From Piscinibacter gummiphilus (lineage in GTDB: Bacteria > Pseudomonadota > Gammaproteobacteria > Burkholderiales > Burkholderiaceae_C): a stretch of 64,000 bases of DNA. Shown here in pieces: positions 44,975 to 53,594 of the stretch. The translations under genes were made by a program, and so were the position numbers. The stretch lies in the NCBI RefSeq assembly GCF_002116905.1, contig NZ_CP015118.1, positions 1,364,001 to 1,428,000 of the forward strand, in the 5' to 3' direction. Position 1 is the first letter of the stretch. Every line of letters starts with the position of its first letter. A model generated the notes under the pieces. The model saw only the letters and a list, made by a program, of their open reading frames with translations, did no database searches and had not been told where the DNA came from.

Positions 44975-45913
44975 ATGCCCGACGCCACCCCCACCCTCCT
45001 GATCGCCACCCGCGAGAGCCGCCTCGCGCTGTGGCAGGCCGAACACGTGCGCGACCTGCTGCGGCAGCGGCTGGGCCACGAGGTGGGGCTGCTCGGCATG
45101 ACCACCCGGGGCGACCAGATCCTCGACCGCACCCTCTCGAAGGTGGGCGGCAAGGGCCTGTTCGTGAAGGAACTCGAGACGGCGCTGGAGGAGGGCCGGG
45201 CCCACCTCGCGGTGCATTCGCTGAAGGACGTCCCGATGGACCTGCCCGACGGCTTCGACCTCGCCTGCGTGCTGGAGCGCGAGGATCCGCGCGACGCGCT
45301 GGTCTCCAATCGGTACGCCACGCTGGCCGAGCTGCCCGAGGGCGCGAAGGTCGGCACGTCCAGCCTGCGCCGCGTGGTGCAGCTTCGGGCGATGCGCCCC
45401 GACCTCGTCATCGAACCGGTGCGCGGCAACCTCGACACCCGGCTGCGCAAGCTCGACGAGGGCCAGTTCGACGCCATCGTGCTCGCGGCCGCCGGCCTGA
45501 AGCGCCTGGGCCTCGCGAGCCGCATCCGCTCGGTCTTCGAGGCCGGCGAGATGATCCCGTGCGCGGGGCAGGGCGCCCTCGGCATCGAGGTGCGCTCCGA
45601 CGCCACCACGCTGCGCGGGCAGCTCGCCACCCTCACGCACCGGCCCACGTGGCTGGCCGTCCACGCCGAGCGGGCCGTGTCCCGTGCGCTGGGCGGCAGC
45701 TGCAGCATGCCACTCGCGGCCCACGCCATCTGGGTGGGCGACACGCTGCGGGTCGACGTGGCCCTCGGCGACCCCGAGGCCACCGACCGGCCGTTGCTGC
45801 GGGCCACCGTCGAGGGGGGCGTGGCCGATGAGGCCGCGGCCACCGCGCTCGGCACCACCGCGGCCCAGCGCCTGCGCGACCAGGGCGCGGCCGGGTACCT
45901 GCCGGCGGCCTGA
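44975..45913 (+). CDS. hemC: Porphobilinogen deaminase (hydroxymethylbilane synthase)
   Basis: A 312-residue enzyme that joins four porphobilinogens into hydroxymethylbilane. It has the N-terminal LLIATRESRLALWQAEHV, TTRGDQILDRTLSKVGGKGLF, the catalytic Asp region VHSLKDVPMDLP, GTSSLRRVVQL and the cofactor-attachment Cys in GGSCSMPLAAHA. Three bases separate its stop from hemD. Confidence 0.97.
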   Translation: MPDATPTLLIATRESRLALWQAEHVRDLLRQRLGHEVGLLGMTTRGDQILDRTLSKVGGKGLFVKELETALEEGRAHLAVHSLKDVPMDLPDGFDLACVLEREDPRDALVSNRYATLAELPEGAKVGTSSLRRVVQLRAMRPDLVIEPVRGNLDTRLRKLDEGQFDAIVLAAAGLKRLGLASRIRSVFEAGEMIPCAGQGALGIEVRSDATTLRGQLATLTHRPTWLAVHAERAVSRALGGSCSMPLAAHAIWVGDTLRVDVALGDPEATDRPLLRATVEGGVADEAAATALGTTAAQRLRDQGAAGYLPAA

Positions 45914-45916
45914 CCG

Positions 45917-46675
45917 ATGCGTGTGCTGGTCACCCGGCCCGCCGGCCAGGCCGGTGAATGGGTCGAGGGACTGCGGGCCGCAGGGCTGGACGCCGTCGCG
46001 CTCCCGCTGATCGGCATCGGCCCGCCCGAGGACCTCGCCGCGGTCCGTGAGGCCTGGGCGCGCCTGCCCGGCCACGCGATGGCGATGTTCGTGAGCCCCA
46101 ACGCCGCCGATCACTTCTTCGCGGCCCGGCCCGCGGGTGCGAACTGGCCGGCCGGGGTGCTGGCGGCGTCGCCCGGTCCGGGCACCACGGCCACCTTGAA
46201 ACGCCTGGGCGTGCCGTCCGGCGCCATCGCCGAACCGGCCGCGGACGCGCCGCAGTTCGATTCGGAGGCCCTGTGGGCGGTGATCGGGCCGTCGCGTTCC
46301 TGGGCGGATACGGACGTGCTGATCGTGCGCGGCGAGAGCGGGCGCGACTGGCTCGCGGCCCGGTTGGCCGGGCAGGGCGCCCGGGTGGGCTACGTGGCCG
46401 CGTACCGGCGGGCCGCGCCGGTGCTGGACATTCCGGAGAAGCAGGTGCTCGCCACTGCGCTGGCCGATCCTGCTGCCCACCTGTGGTTCTTCAGCAGTTC
46501 CGAGGCCATCGACCACCTCGAGGCGCTGGCGCCGGGCACGGACTGGCGGGCGGCCCGGGCGGTGGCCACCCACCCGCGCATCGCCGAACGCGCCCGCCGG
46601 CTCGGGGTCGGCGAGGTGACGGAAGCCCGACCCGCGATGCCGGCCGTGGTCGGATGCATACAATCCCTCGCGTGA
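45917..46675 (+). CDS. hemD: Uroporphyrinogen-III synthase
   Basis: A 252-residue HemD-family protein that cyclises hydroxymethylbilane with inversion of ring D. Sequence conservation in this family is low; the N-terminal VLVTRPAGQAGEWVEGLRAAGLDA, AMFVSPNAADHFF and WFFSSSEAIDHLEALAP segments and its place after hemC support the call. The stop overlaps the hemX frame. Confidence 0.92.
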   Translation: MRVLVTRPAGQAGEWVEGLRAAGLDAVALPLIGIGPPEDLAAVREAWARLPGHAMAMFVSPNAADHFFAARPAGANWPAGVLAASPGPGTTATLKRLGVPSGAIAEPAADAPQFDSEALWAVIGPSRSWADTDVLIVRGESGRDWLAARLAGQGARVGYVAAYRRAAPVLDIPEKQVLATALADPAAHLWFFSSSEAIDHLEALAPGTDWRAARAVATHPRIAERARRLGVGEVTEARPAMPAVVGCIQSLA

Positions 46676-47781
46676 ACGAAACCCCACTGCCACAGGACCC
46701 CCCGTCGGCCGAGCCGGCGCTGGTGTCCCCCGCCCCACAGCTGGCCCCGGCCCCGCGCCGCAACGTCGGCCTGCTGGTCGTGCTGATCGTGTTCGCGCTG
46801 GCGCTCGTCGCGAGCCTCGCGATCTCGGTCACGTCGCAGCGCCGCGTGCGGGTCGTCGAACAGGAACTGGCCCGCCGCCAGCAGGACACGCAGGGCGTGG
46901 CCACCGAGGCCCGCATGATGGCCAAGCAGTCGCAGGACACCGCGCGCGAGAGCGCCGCGAAGGTCGCGCTGCTCGAGGCGCGCCTCGCCGAGGTGGCCTT
47001 GCAGCGCACGCAGCTCGAGGAGCTGATCCAGTCGCTGTCCCGCTCGCGTGACGAGAACCTCGTGGTCGACATCGAGGCCGGCCTGCGGGTCGCGCTGCAG
47101 CAGTCGGCCATCACCGGCAGCGCCGAACCGCTGGTCGCCGCGCTCAAGCAGGCCGACGAACGCCTGGGCCGCTACAGCCAGCCGCGCCTCGACGGCGTGC
47201 GCCGCGCCATCGCGCACGACCTCGACAAGGTGAAGGCTGTCGGCGTGGCCGACATCGCGGCCCTCACGATCCGCCTCGACGAGGCGGTGCGCCTGGTCGA
47301 CGAGCTGCCGCTGCTGTCGCAGGCGCCGCCGCGTCGCGAGGCGGTCCGTGCGTCCGCGAAGGCAACCCCGGCCGCGCCGGCCGCCAGCGGCCCGGCCTCG
47401 TGGTGGCAGTCGGTCACCGCCGGCTGGCAGCAGGGCCTCGACATCGTCTGGGACGAAGTGCGTTCGCTCGTGCGTGTCACCCGCATCGAACACCCCGAGG
47501 CCGCGCTGCTCGCCCCCGAGCAGGCCTTCTTCCTGCGCGAGAACGTCAAGCTGCGCCTGCTCAACGCGCGGCTGGCGCTGCTCAGCCGCCAGTTCGACAC
47601 CACCCAGGCCGACCTGCAGGCCGTGCAGGTGATGCTCGACCGCTACTTCGACAAGTCGTCGCGGCGCACGGGCGTGGCCATCGAGCTCGTGCGGCAGGTG
47701 GGCGCTGGCGCGCGGAACGTGGCGCTGCCGCGGCCGGACGGCACCTTCGCCGCGCTGACCGCCGCGGCCGCGGGCCGCTGA
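46654..47781 (+). CDS. hemX: HemX-like membrane protein of the heme operon
   Basis: About 375 residues. A Pro-rich cytoplasmic N-terminus is followed by one transmembrane helix (NVGLLVVLIVFALALVASLAI), a long Gln/Glu/Arg-rich coiled coil (about 65-135) and a helical C-terminal domain. This matches the HemX family (formerly fused to or confused with uroporphyrinogen methyltransferase), whose exact function is unknown. Start choice is open: ATG 46654 overlaps hemD by 22 bases; GTG 46672 overlaps by four bases (GTGA). Confidence 0.85.
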   Translation: MHTIPRVNETPLPQDPPSAEPALVSPAPQLAPAPRRNVGLLVVLIVFALALVASLAISVTSQRRVRVVEQELARRQQDTQGVATEARMMAKQSQDTARESAAKVALLEARLAEVALQRTQLEELIQSLSRSRDENLVVDIEAGLRVALQQSAITGSAEPLVAALKQADERLGRYSQPRLDGVRRAIAHDLDKVKAVGVADIAALTIRLDEAVRLVDELPLLSQAPPRREAVRASAKATPAAPAASGPASWWQSVTAGWQQGLDIVWDEVRSLVRVTRIEHPEAALLAPEQAFFLRENVKLRLLNARLALLSRQFDTTQADLQAVQVMLDRYFDKSSRRTGVAIELVRQVGAGARNVALPRPDGTFAALTAAAAGR

Positions 47782-47797
47782 CCGGAGAGGCCCGCCG

Positions 47798-49045
47798 ATG
47801 CGCTTCGTCGTCTGGTTCATCCTCCTCTTCATCGTGGCCGTGGTGGCGGCGAGCACGCTCGGGCCCAACGACGGCCTCGTCTCGTTCTACTGGGGCCACC
47901 AGCGCACCGACGTGTCGCTGAACCTGTTCCTCCTCGCGCTGATCGGCACGTGTTTCGTGCTCGTGAGCGCCATCCAGGCCATCAACGCCCTCGTGGGCCT
48001 GCCGCGGCGTGCGCACGAGTGGCGCGTGGCCCGGCGCGACCGCACCGCGCAGGCCGCATTGCGCGAGGCGCTCGCGCAGTACTTCGGCGGACGCTACAGC
48101 CGCGCGCACAAGGCGGCGCAGCGTGCCCTGGTCATCCAGGCCGAAACGCCCGACCTCGTGCAGGACAACGAATTCACCGTGCTGGGCCACCTGCTCGCGG
48201 CGGGCAGCCTGCACAAGCTGCAGGACCGCACGCGCCGCGATGAGGCCCTGGGCGCCGCGCTGGAACTGTCGAGCCGCAGCAGCCTCGCGCGGCCGGCCGA
48301 GGAGGGTGCCCGCCTGCTCGCCGCGGAATGGGCGCTCGACGACCGCGATGCGGGCCGGGCGCTGGAGTTGCTGGCCGAGCTGCCGCCGGGCGTGTCCCGC
48401 CGCACGCACGCGCTGCGCCTCAAGCTGCAGGCCACGCGCCTCGCGCACCAGCCGCACGAGGCGTTGAAGACCGCCCGCCTGCTCGCGAAACACCAGGGCT
48501 TCTCGAAGGGCGCGGCCCTCGGCCTGCTGCGCGCCCTTGCATTCGAATCGCTCGAAGGCGCCCGCGATGCCGACCAGGTGCGCCGCGTGTGGTTCGCACT
48601 GGAGCCGGCCGACCGCCGCGACCCGCTCGTGGCCGCCCGCGCCGCCGTGCGCCTCGCCGCCTACGACCAGGCCACCGAAGCGCGCAGCTGGCTGCGCCCG
48701 TTCTGGGACCGCCTGCCCGAACTCGCGGTGGACGAACGCGCGGCCGTGGCCGACGCGCTGGTCCACGCCCTGGACGGCATCGGCCCCGACTGGCTCCCGC
48801 GATTCGAGGTCGCCGTGAAGGCCCACCCGCGCGAAGCCGCCGTGGCCTTCGCCGTGGGCTGCGCCTGGGCCGAGCGCGGCCTGTGGGGCAAGGCGCGCCA
48901 ATTGCTCGAACAAGCCACCAAGGCCAACGACCTGCCGAACGCCGCCCGACGTCACGCCTGGCTGCTGCTCGCGCGCCTGGCGGAGGAGCAGTCGGACACG
49001 GAGCGTGCGAACGACTGCTACAAAATCGCCGCCGGGCTTGCCTGA
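47798..49045 (+). CDS. hemY: HemY-like TPR membrane protein of the heme operon
   Basis: A 415-residue protein. Two N-terminal transmembrane helices (about 3-20 and 40-65) surround GPNDGLVSFYWGHQRTDVS, which is typical of proteobacterial HemY. A long helical TPR-like repeat region follows. It is not the protoporphyrinogen oxidase also called HemY in Gram-positives. It is the last gene before the tRNA; 17 bases separate it from hemX. Confidence 0.9.
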   Translation: MRFVVWFILLFIVAVVAASTLGPNDGLVSFYWGHQRTDVSLNLFLLALIGTCFVLVSAIQAINALVGLPRRAHEWRVARRDRTAQAALREALAQYFGGRYSRAHKAAQRALVIQAETPDLVQDNEFTVLGHLLAAGSLHKLQDRTRRDEALGAALELSSRSSLARPAEEGARLLAAEWALDDRDAGRALELLAELPPGVSRRTHALRLKLQATRLAHQPHEALKTARLLAKHQGFSKGAALGLLRALAFESLEGARDADQVRRVWFALEPADRRDPLVAARAAVRLAAYDQATEARSWLRPFWDRLPELAVDERAAVADALVHALDGIGPDWLPRFEVAVKAHPREAAVAFAVGCAWAERGLWGKARQLLEQATKANDLPNAARRHAWLLLARLAEEQSDTERANDCYKIAAGLA

Positions 49046-49067
49046 CAGACGAAAACGTGTGTATACT
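49038..49067 (+). promoter_or_regulatory. Probable promoter of tRNA-Arg
   Basis: TTGCCT (49038-49043) and TATACT (49062-49067; five of six to consensus) are separated by 18 bases. The pair sits just before the tRNA and overlaps the end of hemY. Confidence 0.6.
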
Positions 49068-49077
49068 TCGAGGCTTC

Positions 49078-49154
49078 GCGGCTGTAGCTCAGCTGGATAG
49101 AGTACTTGGCTACGAACCAAGGGGTCGTGGGTTCGATTCCTGCCAGCCGCACCA
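49078..49154 (+). tRNA. tRNA-Arg (anticodon ACG)
   Basis: A complete 77-base cloverleaf. Acceptor stem GCGGCTG pairs with CAGCCGC followed by encoded ACCA. The anticodon stem CTTGG/CCAAG encloses loop CTACGAA with anticodon ACG, and the T-loop is GGTTCGATTCC. It reads CGU/CGC/CGA after A-to-I editing. The integrase gene begins 42 bases downstream, making this the likely attachment site of the accessory region. Confidence 0.97.
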
Positions 49155-49195
49155 GAACTTACTGTTCTAGATCAACGGGTTAGCTCCTCACAGGG

Positions 49196-50368
49196 CTAGC
49201 CCGTTGTTCTTTGTGTGGGGGACTTTTGGGGGACTGAGGTTCCCCGCTGTTCCCGCCTCAGCGTCGCCAGGCTCTTGTTCCAGCGGCCCGTGTCTTCGCT
49301 GATCTTCTCCATTGCCGTGTGCAGCTCCACCACCTGCGCCACGCTGTAGTGCTGGGTCATGGATTGCTTCGAATGCCACAGGACGTCGGCAATCGTGCTT
49401 TCCGGCACTCCCATCTCTCGCAGCCTCATCCCGACCGTGTGCCTCAGGTCATGGACATGCAGGTCGCCCAGGCCGGCCTTCTTTCGTGCCGTTTGCCATG
49501 CGGTGTTGTTCATCATCTGGATCGGCCGGTATGCCATGGCCGGCGCTTCGTCCAGGTTCCTCACCCGTTCTCTGCGCCACACGAAGACGTACTCCTCGTG
49601 CATCCCTCTGACGGACTCGATGACCGATTGAGCCACCGAGTTGCACACCACGATCCGACTCTGGCGACGTCCTTTCACGTGCGACCTGGGAACCTCGAAG
49701 ACCGAGATGCCCAGTTCCGGGATCCGTAGCTCCCAGCTCCACTGCAGGTTGCACACCACGTCGTCCCGCACGCCGGTGTTCAGGGTGAACAGCGCCATGC
49801 GAGAGAGATGCGGTGGCAGAGCCTCCAGCAGGATCCGTTGCTCCATCCACGTGATCGGCTGCGGTTCACGCTGATGCCCGATGAGGGGCAGCATCGTGAT
49901 CGACGGCGCGTGCTCCAGCCACGTCAGCCCCGAGTCGTCCCGCCAGCTCTTCGCGCACAAGTTCAGGATGTGCCGGGTCAGACCCAACCCCAGGTTCACT
50001 GTCTTGTGCATGCGACCCGCTTCGAGGCGGGTTGCGACGTAGCCGGCGAGCGTTCCGTCATGGATCTTGCGGAGGTCCAGCTGCCCGATGTGCGGCATCA
50101 GCGACTTGAGCAGATATGTCTCGGTCTCGATGGACGGCTTGTCCTCGTTCGCGAGCAGGTACCGCGTCGCCGCTTGCTCGAAGGTTCGAGCGGGACGCTC
50201 CCCGTGGAGAACGATCGCCCGCAGCGCCTCGAGCTGCTTGATCAGCCAGCCTTCCGCTTCTTCATGACTCTGGAAACCGCGCTGGCGAAGTCGATTTCCT
50301 TCATACCACTTGTCGACCTGCCACGATCCATCGTTCGCGGCGTAGACGCCGCTTGTTTTTCGACCCAT
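49196..50368 (-). CDS. Tyrosine site-specific integrase
   Basis: A 390-residue phage/island-type integrase. The N-terminal arm-binding domain (MGRKTSGVYAANDGSWQVDK) and SAM-like core domain precede a complete catalytic set: Arg201 (NTGVRDD), a Lys near 232 (HVKGRR), His306-Arg309 (HDLRHT), His332 (LWHSKQSM) and nucleophile Tyr341 (QHYS). It points at the tRNA-Arg 3' end, the classic layout of an element integrated there. It appears functional. Confidence 0.95.
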   Translation of the reverse strand: MGRKTSGVYAANDGSWQVDKWYEGNRLRQRGFQSHEEAEGWLIKQLEALRAIVLHGERPARTFEQAATRYLLANEDKPSIETETYLLKSLMPHIGQLDLRKIHDGTLAGYVATRLEAGRMHKTVNLGLGLTRHILNLCAKSWRDDSGLTWLEHAPSITMLPLIGHQREPQPITWMEQRILLEALPPHLSRMALFTLNTGVRDDVVCNLQWSWELRIPELGISVFEVPRSHVKGRRQSRIVVCNSVAQSVIESVRGMHEEYVFVWRRERVRNLDEAPAMAYRPIQMMNNTAWQTARKKAGLGDLHVHDLRHTVGMRLREMGVPESTIADVLWHSKQSMTQHYSVAQVVELHTAMEKISEDTGRWNKSLATLRREQRGTSVPQKSPTQRTTG

Positions 50369-50634
50369 TGAATAACTCCTTTCTCGACGGGCCGTTCGTT
50401 CCGAGGGGCATTCTGGGACGTGGTTGTGTGCCTGTCATCAGGTTGACGTTGGAGCGCCACACCGGTGGCCTCTGCTTTGAATCGATCGAAGAGTCGATCG
50501 AGGTCTTCGCGATCAAAGATCACGCAGGCTCCTTGTCTCAGCGACACAAGGAGCGGTCGCCATCGCGCATCGAACGTGCGACGTTTGACGCCTGTGTAGG
50601 CGATGGCTTCCGAGTAGGTCAGGCCGCGCTTCAT
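50242..50634 (-). CDS. Putative excisionase/AlpA-like DNA-binding protein
   Basis: About 130 residues from an ATG at 50634 with AGAGG seven bases upstream. The first 55 residues (LTYSEAIAYTGVKRRTFDAR, then FDREDLDRLFDRFK) look like a small winged-helix excisionase fold in which a target-site helix recognises DNA. It overlaps the first 127 bases of the integrase gene in another frame, which is unusual but seen in compact mobile elements. It is a plausible directionality factor; the family assignment is inference. Confidence 0.5.
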   Translation of the reverse strand: MKRGLTYSEAIAYTGVKRRTFDARWRPLLVSLRQGACVIFDREDLDRLFDRFKAEATGVALQRQPDDRHTTTSQNAPRNERPVEKGVIQWVEKQAASTPRTMDRGRSTSGMKEIDFASAVSRVMKKRKAG

Positions 50635-50891
50635 GACGAGCCTCTGCAGCGCGGGCCATTGGAGAGCGGCCCCGTAGGGCCGCGGGACTTGAGCAACGGT
50701 GGCATGTGAGATTTCCCAATCGACCAATGGGTCGTGACAGGGGATGACTCACACGCGTGTGTATTCGGGGCTGCGGATCAAGCCGAGGTCACGTTCGGTC
50801 CGCAGTTTCCGAGCTTGAGTGAAGGTGGCCGCCGGCATCGCGCCAAGGCAAAGGCGCATCGGTTCAGCTGTTGGGAATGTGCGCACTCATG

Positions 50892-51455
50892 TCACGCCCG
50901 GTGCCTGCCAGATGCTGCCGGGCGAAACAGCCGTCGGCTCATGTTCAGTCCGTGCGCGGCTGCGATTTCGATCACAGCCTGATTCGATTCGCCGGTAATC
51001 ACCCAGCCATCGGCTCCTAGAAGAACTCGTGTATCGAAGTCGCCAGACGATGATTTCGTTCGCACCACCAGGCACCGAACAGGCATGAAGTCAGTGCCTT
51101 CGGGCGCCAGTTGAACCGGCAGCTTGCGGCAGCGGTCCGCGCTGCAGTAGCGGTCCTTCCAACCTTGCCGGGGAAGTTTCGCATCAGCAAACTTTCGATA
51201 GATGTTGTCTGCGCCCATGTCGTCCGGATGCATCGTTTGCGCCCTCTTGATCCTGGACTGCACGTACGGCCAGAGGTTGTTGTCCTGGACGAAGAGGCTC
51301 CGGACCTCTCGGGATTGCCAAAGGAGCCGGCAGATCAAGTCGATCTCATGGTCGAGATCGAGTGTGCGGCCTCCAGGTTCGGAAGGCTGGGGGTCGACGT
51401 CCTTGGGTTGTCGGATGAAGGTTCGAGACCTGGGTGTGTCGGCAGTGTGCTTCAT
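50892..51455 (-). CDS. Hypothetical accessory-region protein (187 aa)
   Basis: I do not recognise a family. The protein is mixed, soluble-looking and charged, with no signal peptide. Features are LDLDHEIDLICRLLWQSREVR near residues 33-51 and a possible Cys pair in YCSADRCRKLP (about 103-113). Composition and an uninterrupted frame suggest a real gene, but no strong ribosome-binding site is visible and GC content is lower than in the core genome. Confidence 0.45.
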   Translation of the reverse strand: MKHTADTPRSRTFIRQPKDVDPQPSEPGGRTLDLDHEIDLICRLLWQSREVRSLFVQDNNLWPYVQSRIKRAQTMHPDDMGADNIYRKFADAKLPRQGWKDRYCSADRCRKLPVQLAPEGTDFMPVRCLVVRTKSSSGDFDTRVLLGADGWVITGESNQAVIEIAAAHGLNMSRRLFRPAASGRHRA

Positions 51456-52572
51456 GGCGATTCACGGGATGGCGGGTTTGAAGATTGGTGTGCGAAGCGA
51501 TCGGGCATCGCATGCGAGATGCGCCGCCGGCACGGCGCAAGGGCCCATGTGCGAGCGAGAACTCCGATTGCGCTCGTTGGCGAATCGGCACAGGGGGGCT
51601 GGCGGATCTGGGGACGGGAGTTGGACCATGCTGCCTGAATCGAACTGTCGGATCGATGGAGGAGCCTCAGGGAGCGGCTCCGGCACGACGGCGTCGTGCC
51701 CAACCCCGTGATCGGGGGCTGGCTTGGCATGGTGGCGCGAATGTAAAGGCTTCGGAGATTCCGTGCAAGAGCGGCGGTGAACTCCGCGCCCACCGCTGGG
51801 CACCATTACGTGCGGATGTTGTGCATGCCCTCGGTACAGCGGCATTCGCTGCGCCTCTCTCGTTCAACCGAAACAAGTGGAGAATCGTTTTGCCGATGCG
51901 GACGTGAACGCGAAGTTCGCCATGACTGAAGCGCGCCGGATCCACGAACTCGGGCATTTGATCGCCGCCTTCGGTACAGCGCACCTGTCCTGCCTTGCCC
52001 TAGGCACACAGACCGTGGGTGTTGTTGCCCGGCCAGACTTTCCAGCTTCTACATCGACTCTTCAACGAAGAACCGCGGTTGCCTGACCCGTGCAGGTATC
52101 CGTTCGGTGATCGCTCCCTCATCGACATCCTCCCCTCTCTTCGGGCGAAGTTCGGCGGGGTGTCTGTCGATGTGGTCGATGCGGCGACTGGAAACGGGGG
52201 GGCCGAGGAAGTTCAGGTCGTCGCAGCGCTCAATCCAGTCCGGTCTGAGGTGTGGCGCCGGGCGGTCGTGATGAAAGGCCAGCCCTCGGGCCTTGGTCCG
52301 CATTCGCGAAGAGATGAAGGCGGCTGTCGAAGCCGAATGGCCAATGCAGAGTTGCGCCCCCATGTCAAAGGCGTGCCCTTCTGTGATGATCGGACTCCAC
52401 TCCGCGGCGCAACTTGTCGGCAATGAAGTCCCTGTCCAATGGAGCGATCCTTCGGACTCTGACATGGGTGGGGTGGCCGTCAGGTGCCTCCTGCTCATGA
52501 CCACGCAGCGCTGCGGTGATCTCGTCGAACAATTCTCACCTCACTCGATGCCGACTGTCGGCGGCAAGCTTC
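51456..52572. other. Unassigned 1.1-kb accessory segment
   Basis: Several frames of 80-150 codons are open on both strands, but none reads like a coherent protein and none has a ribosome-binding site. Codon bias is weak compared with flanking genes. It may be decayed coding DNA. I see no repeat array, tRNA or transposase. Confidence 0.4.
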
Positions 52573-53448
52573 ATGCAAGAACTCGAAACCTCAACGGACG
52601 TTCAAATGCTGGACGCACTTCCCATCTGGCCCGATGGCGCGTTGGGGCCGGGGGGCGCGACCCAAGCGGAGATTCAACATCAGTTTGGCGATTCGGCCTC
52701 CAACCTCGTCGTCCGGAACGTCACCCGCCCCACGATCACCCCGTTCCTGCCCGAGCCGTCCAAGGCAACGGGCGCTGCTGTGGTCATCGCACCGGGTGGC
52801 GGCTTCATGATGTTGAGCGTGAACAGCGAAGGGACCGACGTGGCTCGCTGGCTGGCAAGTCGAGGGGTGGCGGCGTTCGTTCTGAAGTATCGACTCCAGT
52901 CGACGCCGGCAAACAGCATCGCGTTTCGCCTGCACCTGGTCGCAGCGCTGACAGGACTTTCGAGGTTCAAGGGGTCGGAACTCGCTCAGCGGCTGCTGTC
53001 AGACAACGAGGCTGCGCTCGAGGATGCGAAGCAGGCCGTTCGGCTGATACGGGAGAGAGCCGCTCAATGGAGGATCGACCCGACGAGGGTGGGTGCTCTC
53101 GGCTTCTCCGCGGGCGCCTTCGCCGTGTCTGCAGCTCTGTTCGCCGACGACCGGTCGGCCCGTCCCGATTTTGCTGGACTGATCTACGGCGGCACGGTTC
53201 CGGAGGGGGCCGTCCCGTCCAAGGAGACATCGCCTTGCTTCGTCGCCGTGTCGAACGACGACGGCTTGCTCTTCGAGACCTCGTGGGATCTTGCGCTCCG
53301 GCTGCGATCCGCTGGCGTGCCGCTTGAGTTCCACCTGTATCGGCGTGGAGGGCACGGCTATGGCGTGAATGTCCAAGGCATGTCTTCTGATCACTGGATC
53401 GACCAGTTCTACTGGTGGCTGCAGGATCTCGGCGTTCAGAGAAACTAG
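52573..53448 (+). CDS. Alpha/beta-hydrolase esterase (BD-FAE/xylan-esterase-like)
   Basis: A 291-residue serine hydrolase. The oxyanion segment IAPGGGFMML (about 72-81), nucleophile elbow GFSAG with Ser179, an acidic region SNDDG near 227-231 and catalytic His261 in GGHGYG form a complete triad. No signal peptide is seen, so it is probably cytoplasmic. Related enzymes remove acetyl or feruloyl groups from plant polysaccharides. It lies beside three tannase-family genes and converges on the first. An upstream GTG at 52516 keeps the frame open but lacks support. Confidence 0.78.
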   Translation: MQELETSTDVQMLDALPIWPDGALGPGGATQAEIQHQFGDSASNLVVRNVTRPTITPFLPEPSKATGAAVVIAPGGGFMMLSVNSEGTDVARWLASRGVAAFVLKYRLQSTPANSIAFRLHLVAALTGLSRFKGSELAQRLLSDNEAALEDAKQAVRLIRERAAQWRIDPTRVGALGFSAGAFAVSAALFADDRSARPDFAGLIYGGTVPEGAVPSKETSPCFVAVSNDDGLLFETSWDLALRLRSAGVPLEFHLYRRGGHGYGVNVQGMSSDHWIDQFYWWLQDLGVQRN

Positions 53449-53456
53449 CTTGATGC

Positions 53457-53481
53457 CGGCCTCACCTTTGATGCGAGGCCG
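53457..53481. terminator. Hairpin between convergent hydrolase and tannase genes
   Basis: CGGCCTC (53457-53463) pairs with GAGGCCG (53475-53481) over an 11-base loop, eight bases after the hydrolase stop. There is no T-tract. Confidence 0.4.
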
Positions 53482-53594
53482 AATGTCAGCTTCACCGTGT
53501 CACGAAGGGCTGGCTGCTTCGCGCGACAGGGTCGCAACCAGCAGCCTTCGCATGCGAACCTCCTTTTCGCGGGGGCTCCCATCAGGTCAACGGA

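Noticed and set aside
52293..53327. A 344-codon frame overlapping the alpha/beta hydrolase
   Set aside because: It is out of frame with the recognisable hydrolase motifs, and its C-terminal half is Arg/Gly-rich shadow sequence.
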